Below are positions 24,561-34,135 of a stretch of DNA of 37,939 nucleotides, one piece after another. The position numbers were made by a program, and so were the translations under genes. Position 1 is the first letter of the stretch. Every line of letters begins with the position of its first letter. The DNA comes from an uncultured Mucilaginibacter sp. (GTDB taxonomy: Bacteria > Bacteroidota > Bacteroidia > Sphingobacteriales > Sphingobacteriaceae): assembly GCF_903893715.1 (NCBI RefSeq), contig NZ_CAITNG010000061.1, positions 1 to 37,939 of the forward strand, written 5' to 3'. Under the pieces are notes generated by a model, which made no database searches, was not told the DNA's origin, and saw nothing but the letters and a program-made list of their open reading frames with translations.

Positions 24561-24596
24561 AAGTCTCCCCTACCGGGGGAGATTTAGAGGGGGCTA
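24561..24596. repeat. Family B hairpin repeat overlapping the secA stop
   Basis: CTCCCC-TAC-CGGGGGAG type hairpin (24565-24581) with the tail ATTTAGAGGGGGCT. The last bases reach into the stop codon of secA (CTA at 24594-24596 on this strand). It lies between secA and the SPOR gene and could end or attenuate transcription there. Confidence 0.65.
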
Positions 24597-27500
24597 CGCC
24601 TGCCCCACTCCGTGGCAGTTTTTATATTTTTTACCGCTACCGCAAGGGCAAGGGTCGTTACGGCCAATTTTTTGCTCTACCCTTACCGGCATTGGTTTTT
24701 GTTGTTCGCGGGTATCGTCAAATTGTGGTATGCCGCTGCCGCTATCGCTCACCAGTTCTGGTTTCGATGTGCGCATTTTACGCATATCGGTTTTAGGTTG
24801 CGGCCTGGCTTCCCTCACTTCTTCGGGTTGCTGACTTGGTATACCACCCCTGAACAGGAAGCTCACGATCTCTTTATTGGTATTCAGCAGCATCTGGCGG
24901 AAAAGCTCAAACGCTTCAAATTTATAAACCAGCAAAGGGTCCTTTTGCTCATAAACCGCGTTTTGAACGGATTGTTTCAACTCGTCCATTTCGCGCAGGT
25001 GCTCTTTCCAGGCATCGTCAATAAGTGCCAGTGTAACGTTCTTTTCAAACGATTTGAACACTTCCAAACCATGGTTATCAATCGCTTTCTTTAACGGAAC
25101 CACCACCTGTATGCTATGGATGCCATCGGTAAACGGAACCACAATGTTTTCGATACCCTGGCGGCTGTCGTACACATCCTTCAACACCGGATATGCCTGG
25201 TTACCAATCCCTTCCGACTTACGTTTGTAAAACTCGGTTATTTCCTGGAATGTTTGCTCCACCAGGTGCGGGGGGGAAATTGAAAGAAAATCTTCCGCGC
25301 TTATCGATGGGTCAACCGAAAACAAACGGATGATTTCCAGTTGGAAACCTTCAAAATTTGCCGATTCCTTATACTCGGTTACTACGTCTTCAACTACATC
25401 ATAAAAAGTATTGCTCAGGTCAACATCCAAACGTTCACCAAACAAAGCGTTTTTACGTTTGGTATAGATAACCGTACGCTGCGAGTTCATTACGTCATCA
25501 TACTCCAGCAAACGCTTACGTATACCAAAGTTGTTCTCTTCCACTTTCTTTTGTGCACGCTCTATCGAGTTGGTGATCATCGAGTGCTGTATCACTTCGC
25601 CTTCTTCAATGCCCATCTTCACCATCAGCCCCGAAATCCTTTCCGAACCAAACAAGCGCATCAGGTTATCTTCCAACGATACAAAGAACTGCGAAGTACC
25701 AGGGTCACCCTGCCTGCCTGCACGACCGCGCAACTGCCTGTCAACCCGGCGCGACTCATGGCGCTCGGTACCCACAATGGCCAAACCGCCAACTTCTTTA
25801 ACGCCCTCGCCTAACTTTATATCCGTACCACGGCCTGCCATGTTGGTGGCAATAGTTACGGTACCCGTTTTACCGGCTTCGGCAACCACATCAGCCTCTT
25901 TTTGGTGCATTTTAGCGTTCAGTACGTTATGCTTGATACCGCGTAGTTTCAGCATGCGGCTCAGCAATTCCGATATCTCCACCGAAGTGGTACCCACCAA
26001 CACCGGCCTTCCGGCGGTTGTCAGCTTCACAATTTCGTCGGCAACTGCATTGTATTTCTCACGAACGGTGCGGTAAACCAAGTCCTGCTCGTCTTTACGG
26101 CTGGTAGGGGTATTTGTAGGTATTTCTACCACATCCAGTTTGTATATCTGCCAAAACTCGCCTGCTTCTGTAACAGCAGTACCGGTCATACCACACAATT
26201 TGTGGTACATTCTAAAATAGTTTTGCAGGGTGATGGTCGCAAAGGTCTGCGAAGCGTCTTCCACTTTCACATTTTCCTTGGCCTCAATCGCCTGGTGCAA
26301 ACCATCCGAATAACGGCGGCCATCCAATACACGGCCGGTTTGCTCGTCAACTATCTTTACCTTACCGTCATCTAAAATGTATTCGGTATCCTTTTCAAAC
26401 AAGGTATAAGCCTTCAGCAATTGGTTTACCGAGTGTATACGTTCCGATTTGATAGAGAAATCACGCATCAGCGCATCTTTCCTGACAATCTTTTCTTCAG
26501 GATCCAAATGCGATTTTTCTATTTCCGCTACCTCGGTACCTACATCGGGCATCACAAAAAAGTGCGGGTCTTCGCCCGAAGTAGTAATCAGTTCGATACC
26601 TTTTTCGGTCAGCTCCACCTGGTTGTTTTTTTCGTCGATCACAAAGAACAGTTCAGAGTCAACCTTGAACATTTCTTTGCCCTGGTCCTGCATGTAATAG
26701 TTCTCTGTTTTTTGCAGCACTGTTTTATTGGCGCCTTCGCTCAAATATTTAATGAGCGCTTTGTTCTTTGGCAAACCGCGGTGGGCACGCAATAAAGCCA
26801 AACCACCATCTTCGGTACCGGCTTTACCCTCGGCTATTTGTTTTTTTGCCTCGTTTAATACACTGAGCACATAGGTTTTCTGCGCATTCACCAGGCGCTC
26901 AATACGTGGTTTCAGTTCGTAAAATTCGTGCTCATCACCGCGTGGTATCGGGCCCGATATAATCAATGGTGTACGCGCGTCGTCAATCAATACCGAGTCA
27001 ACCTCATCCACCATGGCGTAATGCAGTTTGCGTTGCACCAATTCTTCGGGACTACGTGTCATATTGTCACGCAGGTAATCAAAACCAAATTCGTTATTGG
27101 TACCAAAGGTAATGTCGGCTAAGTAAGCGTTGCGGCGCTCCTCACCATTAGGTTCGTGTTTGTCAATACAATCAACCGAAAGCCCGTGGAACTCATACAG
27201 CGGCCCCATCCATTCCGAGTCGCGTCGGGCAAGGTAATCGTTAACGGTTACAATGTGTACACCTTGTCCGGCAAGGGCGTTCAGGTAAGCAGGCAGCGTG
27301 GCCACCAAGGTTTTACCCTCACCTGTAGCCATTTCCGATATTTTGCCCTGGTGCAAAACGATACCGCCTATCAGCTGCACATCATAGTGTACCATGTTCC
27401 AGGTAACTTCGTTATCAGCAGCCAGCCAGGTATTGTGGTGTATGGCCTTATCTCCTTTTATCACCACGTTCTTTTTAAACGCGGCAAGTTCCCGGTCAAA

Positions 27501-27899
27501 TTCGGATGCGGTAACTTCAATGGTTTTGTTTTCGGTAAAGCGGCGGGCGGTTTCTTTTACAACGGCAAAAGCTTCGGGTAATATTTGCATCAATATTACT
27601 TCCAGCTCTTTATTGCGGTCTTTTTCCAGTTTGTCTATCTGTGCATACAGGTCAACTTTTTCGCTTACATCCAGGGCCGGGTCTTCAGCTTGTTCCTTCG
27701 CGGCTTGTATCTCGGCATCAATGGCGGCAAGCCCGGTAGCAATCCTTTCTTTAAAATCAAGGGTCATGGCCCTTAACTCATCATTGCTGATGTTTGCGAG
27801 CTTTGCGTACTCGGCTTTTATTTTTTCAACTATAGGTTGTATACTTTTTACGTCGCGGTCCGATTTGTTACCAAACAGCTTACTGATAAATCCCAACAT
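24594..27899 (-). CDS. secA: Preprotein translocase ATPase subunit SecA
   Basis: A 1101-residue SecA, the motor that drives unfolded preproteins through SecYEG. The order of parts is normal: Walker A in [16 protein letters not shown] (192-198), the [17 protein letters not shown] tract, FDYLRDNM, the DEVD box in [20 protein letters not shown], the preprotein-crosslinking domain, NBD2 with [12 protein letters not shown] and [13 protein letters not shown], and the C-terminal zinc finger [14 protein letters not shown]. The size above 1000 residues is usual for Bacteroidota and contains lineage-specific insertions, including an acidic helix early in the protein. It is divergent from purD. Confidence 0.97.
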   Translation of the reverse strand: MLGFISKLFGNKSDRDVKSIQPIVEKIKAEYAKLANISNDELRAMTLDFKERIATGLAAIDAEIQAAKEQAEDPALDVSEKVDLYAQIDKLEKDRNKELEVILMQILPEAFAVVKETARRFTENKTIEVTASEFDRELAAFKKNVVIKGDKAIHHNTWLAADNEVTWNMVHYDVQLIGGIVLHQGKISEMATGEGKTLVATLPAYLNALAGQGVHIVTVNDYLARRDSEWMGPLYEFHGLSVDCIDKHEPNGEERRNAYLADITFGTNNEFGFDYLRDNMTRSPEELVQRKLHYAMVDEVDSVLIDDARTPLIISGPIPRGDEHEFYELKPRIERLVNAQKTYVLSVLNEAKKQIAEGKAGTEDGGLALLRAHRGLPKNKALIKYLSEGANKTVLQKTENYYMQDQGKEMFKVDSELFFVIDEKNNQVELTEKGIELITTSGEDPHFFVMPDVGTEVAEIEKSHLDPEEKIVRKDALMRDFSIKSERIHSVNQLLKAYTLFEKDTEYILDDGKVKIVDEQTGRVLDGRRYSDGLHQAIEAKENVKVEDASQTFATITLQNYFRMYHKLCGMTGTAVTEAGEFWQIYKLDVVEIPTNTPTSRKDEQDLVYRTVREKYNAVADEIVKLTTAGRPVLVGTTSVEISELLSRMLKLRGIKHNVLNAKMHQKEADVVAEAGKTGTVTIATNMAGRGTDIKLGEGVKEVGGLAIVGTERHESRRVDRQLRGRAGRQGDPGTSQFFVSLEDNLMRLFGSERISGLMVKMGIEEGEVIQHSMITNSIERAQKKVEENNFGIRKRLLEYDDVMNSQRTVIYTKRKNALFGERLDVDLSNTFYDVVEDVVTEYKESANFEGFQLEIIRLFSVDPSISAEDFLSISPPHLVEQTFQEITEFYKRKSEGIGNQAYPVLKDVYDSRQGIENIVVPFTDGIHSIQVVVPLKKAIDNHGLEVFKSFEKNVTLALIDDAWKEHLREMDELKQSVQNAVYEQKDPLLVYKFEAFELFRQMLLNTNKEIVSFLFRGGIPSQQPEEVREARPQPKTDMRKMRTSKPELVSDSGSGIPQFDDTREQQKPMPVRVEQKIGRNDPCPCGSGKKYKNCHGVGQA

Positions 27900-28008
27900 G
27901 GTTTATATTTATATGATAAATAATGGCTGAATCAACAATTAAGCCATTACCTGTTTAAAGTCAATATGACAGGCGAAATTACGGTTTATTGCCGAAAGTA
28001 AGGGCAAC

Positions 28009-28100
28009 AAATGTGCAAATATGCAGATGAGTAAATGTGCAAATGCTTTTATTTTTAAAAAGTTCGTTTGCACATCTGCACATTTTCGCATTTGCACATT
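28009..28100. repeat. Family C imperfect inverted repeat between secA and purD
   Basis: The left arm (28009-28045, AAATGTGCAAATATGCAGAT then GAGTAAATGTGCAAATG) pairs with the right arm (28067-28100), which reads in reverse AATGTGCAAATGCGAAAATG then TGCAGATGTGCAAAC. The loop is about 21 bases and AT-rich. Each arm itself holds two TGTGCAAAT units. Single relatives occur at 12603-12637 and 34273-34298. Confidence 0.75.
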
Positions 28101-28119
28101 CTCAAAAAACATATCTTTG
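28091..28119 (+). promoter_or_regulatory. purD promoter (TTTG-N17-TATCTTTG)
   Basis: TTTG at 28091-28094, 17 bases, then TATCTTTG at 28112-28119 fits the Bacteroidota -33/-7 pattern. The -33 TTTG lies within the right arm of the family C repeat. The ATG at 28125 follows after 5 bases, so the transcript is nearly leaderless. Confidence 0.68.
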
Positions 28120-28124
28120 CCGGC

Positions 28125-29399
28125 ATGAATATCCTCATCATCGGTTCGGGTGGCCGCGAAAGCGCCTTCGCCTGGAAACTGGCACAAAGCCCAAAATGCA
28201 GCAACCTGTTTATAGCCCCGGGTAATGCCGGTACAGGCCAATATGGTAAAAACGTAAACATTAAGGTAAACGATTTTGCAGCTTTAGGCGATTTTGCATT
28301 AAGCAACGCTATCAACCTCGTTTTGGTTGGCCCCGAAGAGCCCCTGGTAAAAGGTATCCACGATTATTTTTTAGCAGATGAAAAGTTGAAAAATATCCCC
28401 GTTATCGGCCCGCAAGCCGAAGGCGCACAGTTAGAAGGCAGCAAGGATTTTTCGAAACAGTTCATGTTCCGCAATAATATCCCGACTGCGGCCTCAAAAA
28501 CGTTTACTTTGGACACTTTGCAGCAGGGTTTGGATTACCTGCCCACCGCAGGTTTACCGATCGTATTAAAAGCAGATGGTTTAGCCGCAGGAAAAGGCGT
28601 GTTGATATGCACCACCCTCGAAGAAGCCCAATTGGAACTAAAAGCCATGCTTGCCGATGCTAAATTTGGCGATGCCAGTTCGAGCGTGGTGATTGAGCAG
28701 TTTTTATCGGGCATTGAGCTTTCTGTTTTTGTGTTGAGTGATGGCAAGAACTATAAAATTTTACCCGAAGCCAAAGATTATAAACGCATTGGCGAAGGCG
28801 ATACCGGCCTGAATACCGGCGGCATGGGTTCTATATCCCCTGTCCCCTTTGCCGATGCCGCTTTTATGCAAAAGGTGGAAGAGCGCGTTGTTATCCCAAC
28901 CGTTAATGGCCTTAAAAAAGAAAGCATCCCTTACAAAGGCTTTATTTTTATCGGCTTGATGAATTGTGGCGGCGAGCCCTGGGTAATAGAATATAACTGC
29001 CGCATGGGCGACCCGGAAACTGAAAGCGTAATGCCCCGCATCGAGTCCGACTTTGTGGACCTGCTTTTAGGCGTTGCCAACGAAAACCTGAATACCGTCG
29101 AACTCAAAATATCCCCTAAAACAGCTGCCACCGTGATGTGCGTGGCGGGCGGTTACCCCGGCGAATATGTGAACGGCCAAACCATCACCGGCATCGAAAA
29201 CGTCCGCGATTCCATCGTATTCCAGGCCGGTACTAAATCAGAAAATAGTGAAATAAAAACCGCCGGTGGCCGTGTTTTGGCGGTTACCACGGTGCAAAAC
29301 AACCTTTTCGAAGCCCTGCAACATGCCACCGCCGATGCCGCACGTATTTATTACGACGGCATTTACTTCCGCAGGGATATAGGGTTTGACCTTATTTAG
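28125..29399 (+). CDS. purD: Phosphoribosylamine-glycine ligase (GAR synthetase)
   Basis: A 424-residue ATP-grasp enzyme that joins 5-phosphoribosylamine and glycine in purine synthesis. The ATG at 28125 gives MNILIIGSGGRESAFAWKLAQ, the normal PurD N terminus; the open frame from 28068 runs through the repeat and is rejected. Further marks are VLVGPEEPLVKGIHDYF, GSKDFSKQFMFRNNIPTA, PIVLKADGLAAGKGVLI, NTGGMGSISPVPF and EYNCRMGDPETESVMPR. The length is typical. A promoter is visible directly upstream. Confidence 0.96.
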   Translation: MNILIIGSGGRESAFAWKLAQSPKCSNLFIAPGNAGTGQYGKNVNIKVNDFAALGDFALSNAINLVLVGPEEPLVKGIHDYFLADEKLKNIPVIGPQAEGAQLEGSKDFSKQFMFRNNIPTAASKTFTLDTLQQGLDYLPTAGLPIVLKADGLAAGKGVLICTTLEEAQLELKAMLADAKFGDASSSVVIEQFLSGIELSVFVLSDGKNYKILPEAKDYKRIGEGDTGLNTGGMGSISPVPFADAAFMQKVEERVVIPTVNGLKKESIPYKGFIFIGLMNCGGEPWVIEYNCRMGDPETESVMPRIESDFVDLLLGVANENLNTVELKISPKTAATVMCVAGGYPGEYVNGQTITGIENVRDSIVFQAGTKSENSEIKTAGGRVLAVTTVQNNLFEALQHATADAARIYYDGIYFRRDIGFDLI

Positions 29400-29458
29400 T
29401 GAGTTGTGAATGGTGAGTTGTAAGTATTCTAAAACACAATTAGCCATTCACTACTCAC
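29399..29458. terminator. Hairpin between convergent purD and dipeptidase genes
   Basis: GTGAGTTGTGAATGG (29399-29413) pairs with CCATTCACTACTCAC (29444-29458) over 15 positions with one mismatch; the loop is 30 bases. It starts on the last base of the purD stop codon. There is no T tract, so it may be a repeat unit or a weak two-way terminator. Confidence 0.5.
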
Positions 29459-29468
29459 CTCTGACCAC

Positions 29469-30143
29469 TCACTTTAATTCCCCAAACGGCACATCCGTAA
29501 TGGCATAATGCGGCCAATCTTTATAATCAAAGTGCCACCACTCAAATTCGTTTACTTTAAAGCCCTGCGCCTCCATAACCGAGCGTAACAGGTCGCGCAT
29601 TTTGCGTTGTTGCGCCGTGCCGCCGGTATAGGTGGGATAGCTCCGTTCAGTCATTTCATCATAAGCGCCCGTCATTTGTATTTCTTTGCCGGTTTTCAGG
29701 TCGTACAAACTCAGGTCCACAGCGCAGCCCCGGTTATGCCGCGACCCTGTTTTAGGGTTGGCCACAAAGCGCTTGTTCGAGTCGGGCGTAATGTCCCAAA
29801 ATATCTTGGTAACACTCCAGGGGCGGTAGCCATCAAAAACCAACAAACCAAAGCCTAAAGGTTTTAATGCTTGCGCTGCCTTTACCAAAGCTTCGGCTGC
29901 AGGGCGCTGTAAAAATGCCCTCGCCTCGGTATAAACCGGCCTATGTGTAAAATTATTGGCGGTTGCGTAGCGTATGTCCAGCTTAACGTTGGGTACAAAT
30001 TTTATCAACTCAACCAGATCGGTTTTTTTAAAGTCACCCTGTTCCTGCGGCGGCTGGGCTGCGCAAGCAGAAACCAGCAGCAGTAAAATTATTGTGCATA
30101 TTTTATGCGGAAGATGTCCAAAAAACAAGTCCCTGTATTTCAT
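29469..30143 (-). CDS. D-Ala-D-Ala dipeptidase (VanX/DdpX family, M15D), lipoprotein
   Basis: A 224-residue protein with a lipoprotein signal (VSAC, Cys27). Zinc-peptidase motifs of the VanX family are complete: SRHNRGCAVD (His136, Asp143), EWWHFD (Glu201, His204) and the conserved Arg107 in FDGYRPWS. The family cleaves D-alanyl-D-alanine. The lipoprotein anchor points to a periplasmic role in recycling of peptidoglycan dipeptide rather than VanX-type glycopeptide resistance, for which no partner genes (vanH, vanA) are present. Confidence 0.92.
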   Translation of the reverse strand: MKYRDLFFGHLPHKICTIILLLLVSACAAQPPQEQGDFKKTDLVELIKFVPNVKLDIRYATANNFTHRPVYTEARAFLQRPAAEALVKAAQALKPLGFGLLVFDGYRPWSVTKIFWDITPDSNKRFVANPKTGSRHNRGCAVDLSLYDLKTGKEIQMTGAYDEMTERSYPTYTGGTAQQRKMRDLLRSVMEAQGFKVNEFEWWHFDYKDWPHYAITDVPFGELK

Positions 30144-30171
30144 AAAGTAAATATATTAAAATAGCGATGGC

Positions 30172-30474
30172 TCATTTGGGTAGCGGCTCATACGGTAGCT
30201 TTAGATACCCCACTACTATATACATAAATATTGAAAAAATATATAAATAAAAAAAGGTTAAAAAAAGAATATACGAACTTTTAAGATACATCGCTTTTGA
30301 TTCAAATTCAGTAGTCTTAGCTTTTTTTATTGCTTCTTTAACGCCACCAAGAGACATAAATTTATCGGATATTACGATGCCGGGGCGGCGCAACTCATCA
30401 TACAACCATGCGTTATATAAATGCCAAATGCCGATAAGAATAGGGGGTGTATAAAAAAGAACCTTTTCCATCAA
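30172..30474 (-). CDS. Small membrane protein of unknown function
   Basis: A 100-residue protein with a hydrophobic segment at about 5-25 and another at about 66-92, separated by a charged middle (SLGGVKEAIKKAKTTEFESKAMYLKSS). It lacks a recognisable domain. It is AT-rich. The 104-base gap after the next gene (30475-30578) has the direct repeat CCATGAAC, repeated three times with small changes. It could be a lineage-specific gene; coding status is likely but not proven. Confidence 0.6.
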   Translation of the reverse strand: MMEKVLFYTPPILIGIWHLYNAWLYDELRRPGIVISDKFMSLGGVKEAIKKAKTTEFESKAMYLKSSYILFLTFFYLYIFSIFMYIVVGYLKLPYEPLPK

Positions 30475-30578
30475 AAATTATGAGAATTATAAAACCCAAC
30501 CCTGATTAAAATTTAGGTCAACGTCACAATCCCAAAACAACCATGAACCATGAACTATTATCCATGAACAAAAAAACC

Positions 30579-31721
30579 CTACATTTTAAATATCTCAGCC
30601 AGCTTGATCTCTAAATCCGCTCCCCTCAAATTTTTTGCGATGATTTTTCCATCCGGGCCAATCAAAAAATTCTGCGGTATGGAGCTGATGCGATACAGGT
30701 TGGCCACATCGTTGTTCCAGTATTTCAGGTCCGATACCTGGTTCCAAACCAAACCGTCGTCTTTTATCGCTTTGATCCACGCTGCCCGGGCATCCGGCCT
30801 ATCCAATGACACGCCGATGATGGTAAAGTTTTTGTCTTTGAACATGTTATAGGCCTTCACCACGTTCGGGTTTTCCTGGCGGCAAGGGCCGCACCACGAT
30901 GCCCAAAAATCTATCAGCACATACTTACCCCTAAACGAAGATAACCTGATGGGCACCCCGCTGGTATCAGCTTGTGTAAAATCAGGGGCGATGGAACCAA
31001 CGGCGGTCTGTTTCAATGCCTCGAACGAGACTTTAAAGTTCTTCGCGCTTTCGGTTTGCTTTATCCTGTCCGATAGTAAATTAAAATAACGCTCCTCCTC
31101 AAAAATATCACCGCCGGGGCCACTGATGGAGCCAAGGGCCGCCAAACTGATAAAGCTGTCCGGGTTACCTTTTATAAAGTTTTTGATCACGTTTTCCTGC
31201 TTGGTTTGCACCACCTTGTATTTAGCCTGAACGCTGTCCTGATGGTACGGGTTTATCTTTTGGGCTTCCGTAGCTTTACTGGCTTCATCCAATATGGCTT
31301 TGGCTTCGGCATAAACCGGCTTTAGCAATTCCTTCAGCTTCACGTTATCGGCATTGGTTTTTGAACCCGTAACTACTGCTTTAACAACCGAATCGGCACT
31401 GTTGATGCCCATATTAGCCGGTTCCAAATAAAAACTCAAGGCGTCGGCGCTCCTGTCCAGGTGCCTGATGCCTACGCCCTTCGCGTCAATTACGATAACA
31501 GCACCGGTTGGCTCGGGTATGTAGCCATGAAAGGTAAACACTCCGTTCAAAATATTTGTCGAATCGATAATATTTTTGCCATCAGCACTATGTATCATAA
31601 AGGCCATGGCCGGCGTGGTATAATTGCCAACCTTGCTTTTTATGGTATAATTATCAGGTTTTTGGGCAAACAGGGCGGCGGGTATAGCTGCCATTAAAAT
31701 CAGAACTATTTTTTTCATCAT
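30579..31721 (-). CDS. TlpA-family thiol:disulfide oxidoreductase with N-terminal DUF4369-like domain
   Basis: A 380-residue exported protein. Residues 1-19 form a signal peptide ending LFAQ. Residues ~22-120 form a beta-rich region of the DUF4369 type (YTIKSKVGNY..., SFYLEP), then a helical linker at 125-235. Residues ~242-380 form a thioredoxin/AhpC-TSA-type domain with the redox motif WCGPC (Cys277 and Cys280), FTIIGVSLD, and the cis-Pro loop ISSIPQNFLIGPDG. The family keeps periplasmic thiols reduced or helps cytochrome maturation; the exact partner is unknown. It is followed upstream by the arginase-fold gene with a 26-base gap, so both could be one transcript. Confidence 0.9.
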   Translation of the reverse strand: MMKKIVLILMAAIPAALFAQKPDNYTIKSKVGNYTTPAMAFMIHSADGKNIIDSTNILNGVFTFHGYIPEPTGAVIVIDAKGVGIRHLDRSADALSFYLEPANMGINSADSVVKAVVTGSKTNADNVKLKELLKPVYAEAKAILDEASKATEAQKINPYHQDSVQAKYKVVQTKQENVIKNFIKGNPDSFISLAALGSISGPGGDIFEEERYFNLLSDRIKQTESAKNFKVSFEALKQTAVGSIAPDFTQADTSGVPIRLSSFRGKYVLIDFWASWCGPCRQENPNVVKAYNMFKDKNFTIIGVSLDRPDARAAWIKAIKDDGLVWNQVSDLKYWNNDVANLYRISSIPQNFLIGPDGKIIAKNLRGADLEIKLAEIFKM

Positions 31722-31747
31722 TGTTTTTTACTTTTTGTGAGGGGGTG

Positions 31748-32932
31748 CTAAATCAATTTTTGGAAAGTGCGCCACCAAAGGTCGGGCATTTCGCCTCCTA
31801 CCGCGGTATTGTAATCTTCGTACCGGCAAGGCACCAGATGGAACCTTTCGTTTTTCGATCCGCCCGCCGGATAAGGCACCTGCATCCACCAACGGTCCGA
31901 TTTTTTGCTTTTTACAAACACCACTTCGTGATCCCCGTGCATTAAACTTGTTTTGTATATCAAATATTGTGAGCGCGGGTGAAAAGGGAAATCTTTTTTA
32001 CGGTTATAAAAGCCATCAATAAAATACCAAACCATTTGCGAAAGTAATTTGGCCGTCTGCCCGTTGTCATCGTAAGCCGGGTTATACTCATAAAATCCTA
32101 TCGAGGTCAGCTTATCCGTAAAGCCCGCGTAGCGGCACAACTGGCAGGCCTCTTCGCCATAAAAACCATTGGGGTTGGCGTTGGCATTACCTTTCGCATC
32201 CGACGAACGGATAGCTCCAATATCAAAGCTGATCATGTTGGCATTGCGTATAATGGGCTCGGCAACTTCTATCTGCCCGGCAAGACCGCCTAAACGGTGC
32301 GCGTCAAAATATAGCTTTTCCATCACCCGCAAACTTTCCTGACTGGCATAAAAAGTTTGATACCCCAGGTTGCTCAAGTTGAACAGGTAATTAGGCTCAT
32401 GCATAAATATCCTGTTGAGGTACGATATCGATGTGGTTTGTATGTTTTGCTGTGTAATGTCGTCGTCAAGGTCGAACAGCGCATCAATAACCACCAGGTC
32501 AACTTTCTGTTCCAGTCCTTCGTAAGCTAAATATTGTGCGTAGGTAAGGTCCTGCCCGCCACCTAAAATGATGGGCAGTATGCCGTTCTTTATCAATTCC
32601 CTTACTACGGTTTTCAGGGCCACATAACTATCCGTTATCGATTCGCCTTGTTTAATATTGCCCAAATCGGCAATTTTAGTCGCGTATGGCCCCTCGTTCA
32701 ACAGATACAGCTTTTCGCGGATATAATCGGGACCCAAGCCACAACCCGCGTTATCGATAGAATGGCGGTCTTCCTGCACACCAATGATGGCGATATCCGG
32801 CTTGTCGCCTTCCAGGTCGGGGAAAGTTTCCGAATAGGCTTGTATCTTCATCCCCAGATGGCTGGTATAATAGCCTTTTTGGGGATAAATCTTTTTGAGG
32901 TCTATCGGACTAAAGAAATCGACTAAGGTCAT
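31748..32932 (-). CDS. Arginase-superfamily (formimidoylglutamase-like) protein with degenerate metal site
   Basis: A 394-residue protein with the ureohydrolase outline: IAIIGVQED near 47-55, ILPIILGGGQDLTYAQ around 118-132, VDLVVIDALFDLDDD around 144-158, and ISFDIGAIRSSDAKG at 234-248. In active members six residues bind two Mn ions. Here GGDH is GGGQ (His to Gln127), DAHxD is DALFD (His to Leu152) and DxD is DIG (Asp to Gly239); only Asp150, Asp154 and Asp237 remain. Canonical hydrolysis therefore looks unlikely. The C-terminal part (~300-394) is longer than in arginase and Trp/Tyr-rich (SDRWWMQVPYPAG, PDLWWRTFQKL). It is divergent from the SDR gene. Confidence 0.85.
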   Translation of the reverse strand: MTLVDFFSPIDLKKIYPQKGYYTSHLGMKIQAYSETFPDLEGDKPDIAIIGVQEDRHSIDNAGCGLGPDYIREKLYLLNEGPYATKIADLGNIKQGESITDSYVALKTVVRELIKNGILPIILGGGQDLTYAQYLAYEGLEQKVDLVVIDALFDLDDDITQQNIQTTSISYLNRIFMHEPNYLFNLSNLGYQTFYASQESLRVMEKLYFDAHRLGGLAGQIEVAEPIIRNANMISFDIGAIRSSDAKGNANANPNGFYGEEACQLCRYAGFTDKLTSIGFYEYNPAYDDNGQTAKLLSQMVWYFIDGFYNRKKDFPFHPRSQYLIYKTSLMHGDHEVVFVKSKKSDRWWMQVPYPAGGSKNERFHLVPCRYEDYNTAVGGEMPDLWWRTFQKLI

Positions 32933-33007
32933 ATGCGTGCAAAATCAGACAGTCAAATATCAACTTATTTTGCATAAAATTGCATCGTTTTAAATAAAAA
33001 TCAAAGC

Positions 33008-33970
33008 ATGGTACTGGTTACAGGGGCAACGGGTTTTTTGGGTGCGGAGCTGGCAAAGCAACTCGCAGCCACAGGCGCGGTATTGGTATGCACCAAACGG
33101 GCTACTTCGCGCATACCCGATATGCTGTTCCCGTATCAAAGCCAAATCAGGTGGATAGACGCTGATGTGCTTGATATGGATGCTTTAGAGAACGCCCTTA
33201 AAGGTATTACGCAGGTTTATCATTGCGCGGCATTGGTGTCGTTCAACCCGGCCAACAAAAAGGCCATGATAAAAACCAATGTAGAGGGCACAGCCAATTT
33301 GGTTAACTTGTGCTTAAACCGAGGCATCCGCATGGTGCATGTGAGTTCGATAGCTGCTATTGGCCAGGCAAAACCCGGACACCTCACCACCGAAAACCAT
33401 CACCTGGAAGAAACCCCGCACGAAGACGGCTACGCCATATCCAAATACGAAAGCGAGATGGAAGTTTGGCGCGGCATTGCCGAAGGATTGGATGCCGTTA
33501 TTGTGAACCCCTCACTTATTATTGGTGCGAATGCCGGCAAAAGCGGCACCGGCAAAATATTCGCGAATGCCAAAAAGGGCCTTAAATATTATACCGCCGG
33601 CAGTTGTGGCTTTGTGGATGTGGAAGATGTGGCCAAAAGCATGATTACTTTGATGGACACCACAATATCAGGGGAGCGCTATATCGTAAACGCCGAAAAT
33701 TGGACCTGGAAAAACCTGCTTACTGTAACCGCCGAAAACTTTGGCAACAAGCCGCCTCAAACCGAACTGAAACCCTGGGCGCTTGGCCTGGCATGGCGTT
33801 TTTCATCGTTGCTTGGCGCGATAAGCAATTTTAGGGGGCTCGACAAGGTATCGGCACAAGCCGCCTCAAAATCGCTCAATTACTGCAATAAAAAGCTAAA
33901 AAAAGCTATTGGAATAGAGTTTAAACCCATCAGCCGAAGCATAGCTGAGATTTGCGCGGCCATGAAATAA
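33008..33970 (+). CDS. NAD(P)-dependent epimerase/dehydratase (extended SDR)
   Basis: A 320-residue protein with a Rossmann start VLVTGATGFLGAELA (GATGFLG at 6-12), a DVLDMDAL tract for the cofactor adenine side, HCAALVSF, VHVSSIAAIG with the catalytic Ser, and Tyr142-x-x-x-Lys146 in GYAISKYE. The pattern is that of extended SDRs acting on nucleotide sugars, dihydroflavonol-like or sterol-like substrates. Which of these it uses cannot be inferred from the sequence. The start is 75 bases from that of the divergent arginase-fold gene. Confidence 0.88.
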   Translation: MVLVTGATGFLGAELAKQLAATGAVLVCTKRATSRIPDMLFPYQSQIRWIDADVLDMDALENALKGITQVYHCAALVSFNPANKKAMIKTNVEGTANLVNLCLNRGIRMVHVSSIAAIGQAKPGHLTTENHHLEETPHEDGYAISKYESEMEVWRGIAEGLDAVIVNPSLIIGANAGKSGTGKIFANAKKGLKYYTAGSCGFVDVEDVAKSMITLMDTTISGERYIVNAENWTWKNLLTVTAENFGNKPPQTELKPWALGLAWRFSSLLGAISNFRGLDKVSAQAASKSLNYCNKKLKKAIGIEFKPISRSIAEICAAMK

Positions 33971-33997
33971 TTCATCATCATTTCCATTATTTGCAAT

Positions 33998-34028
33998 TGC
34001 TCCGTAGGAGCTACCTGTTTGTAGAAAA
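33998..34028 (+). repeat. Family A hairpin repeat, copy 1
   Basis: GCTCC-GTA-GGAGC hairpin (33999-34011) followed by TACCTGTTTGTAGAAA (34012-34027). Copies 2 and 3 are at 34047-34066 and 34136-34166. The gene-free stretch 33971-34307 consists mainly of these units. Confidence 0.75.
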
Positions 34029-34046
34029 TATTTTAGTTGAGTTCTT

Positions 34047-34066
34047 TTTGCTCCGTAGGAGCTACC
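34047..34066 (+). repeat. Family A hairpin repeat, copy 2 (short)
   Basis: The GCTCC-GTA-GGAGC-TACC core (34050-34066) is identical to copy 1, but the TGTTTGTAGAAA tail is absent. Confidence 0.7.
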
Positions 34067-34135
34067 CTTAACAAACATTGCGAGGATTGCCTGCTGGCGG
34101 GTAGCCCATACAGGGCATAATTTTGTTTTTGATTC

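Noticed and set aside
28068..28124. Extended N terminus of PurD
   Set aside because: The extra codons are translated repeat sequence and lie upstream of the promoter's -7 element; the family N terminus begins at 28125.
29469..30143. Glycopeptide resistance gene (vanX)
   Set aside because: The family is right, but a lipoprotein signal and the absence of vanH/vanA/vanRS point to a housekeeping dipeptidase.
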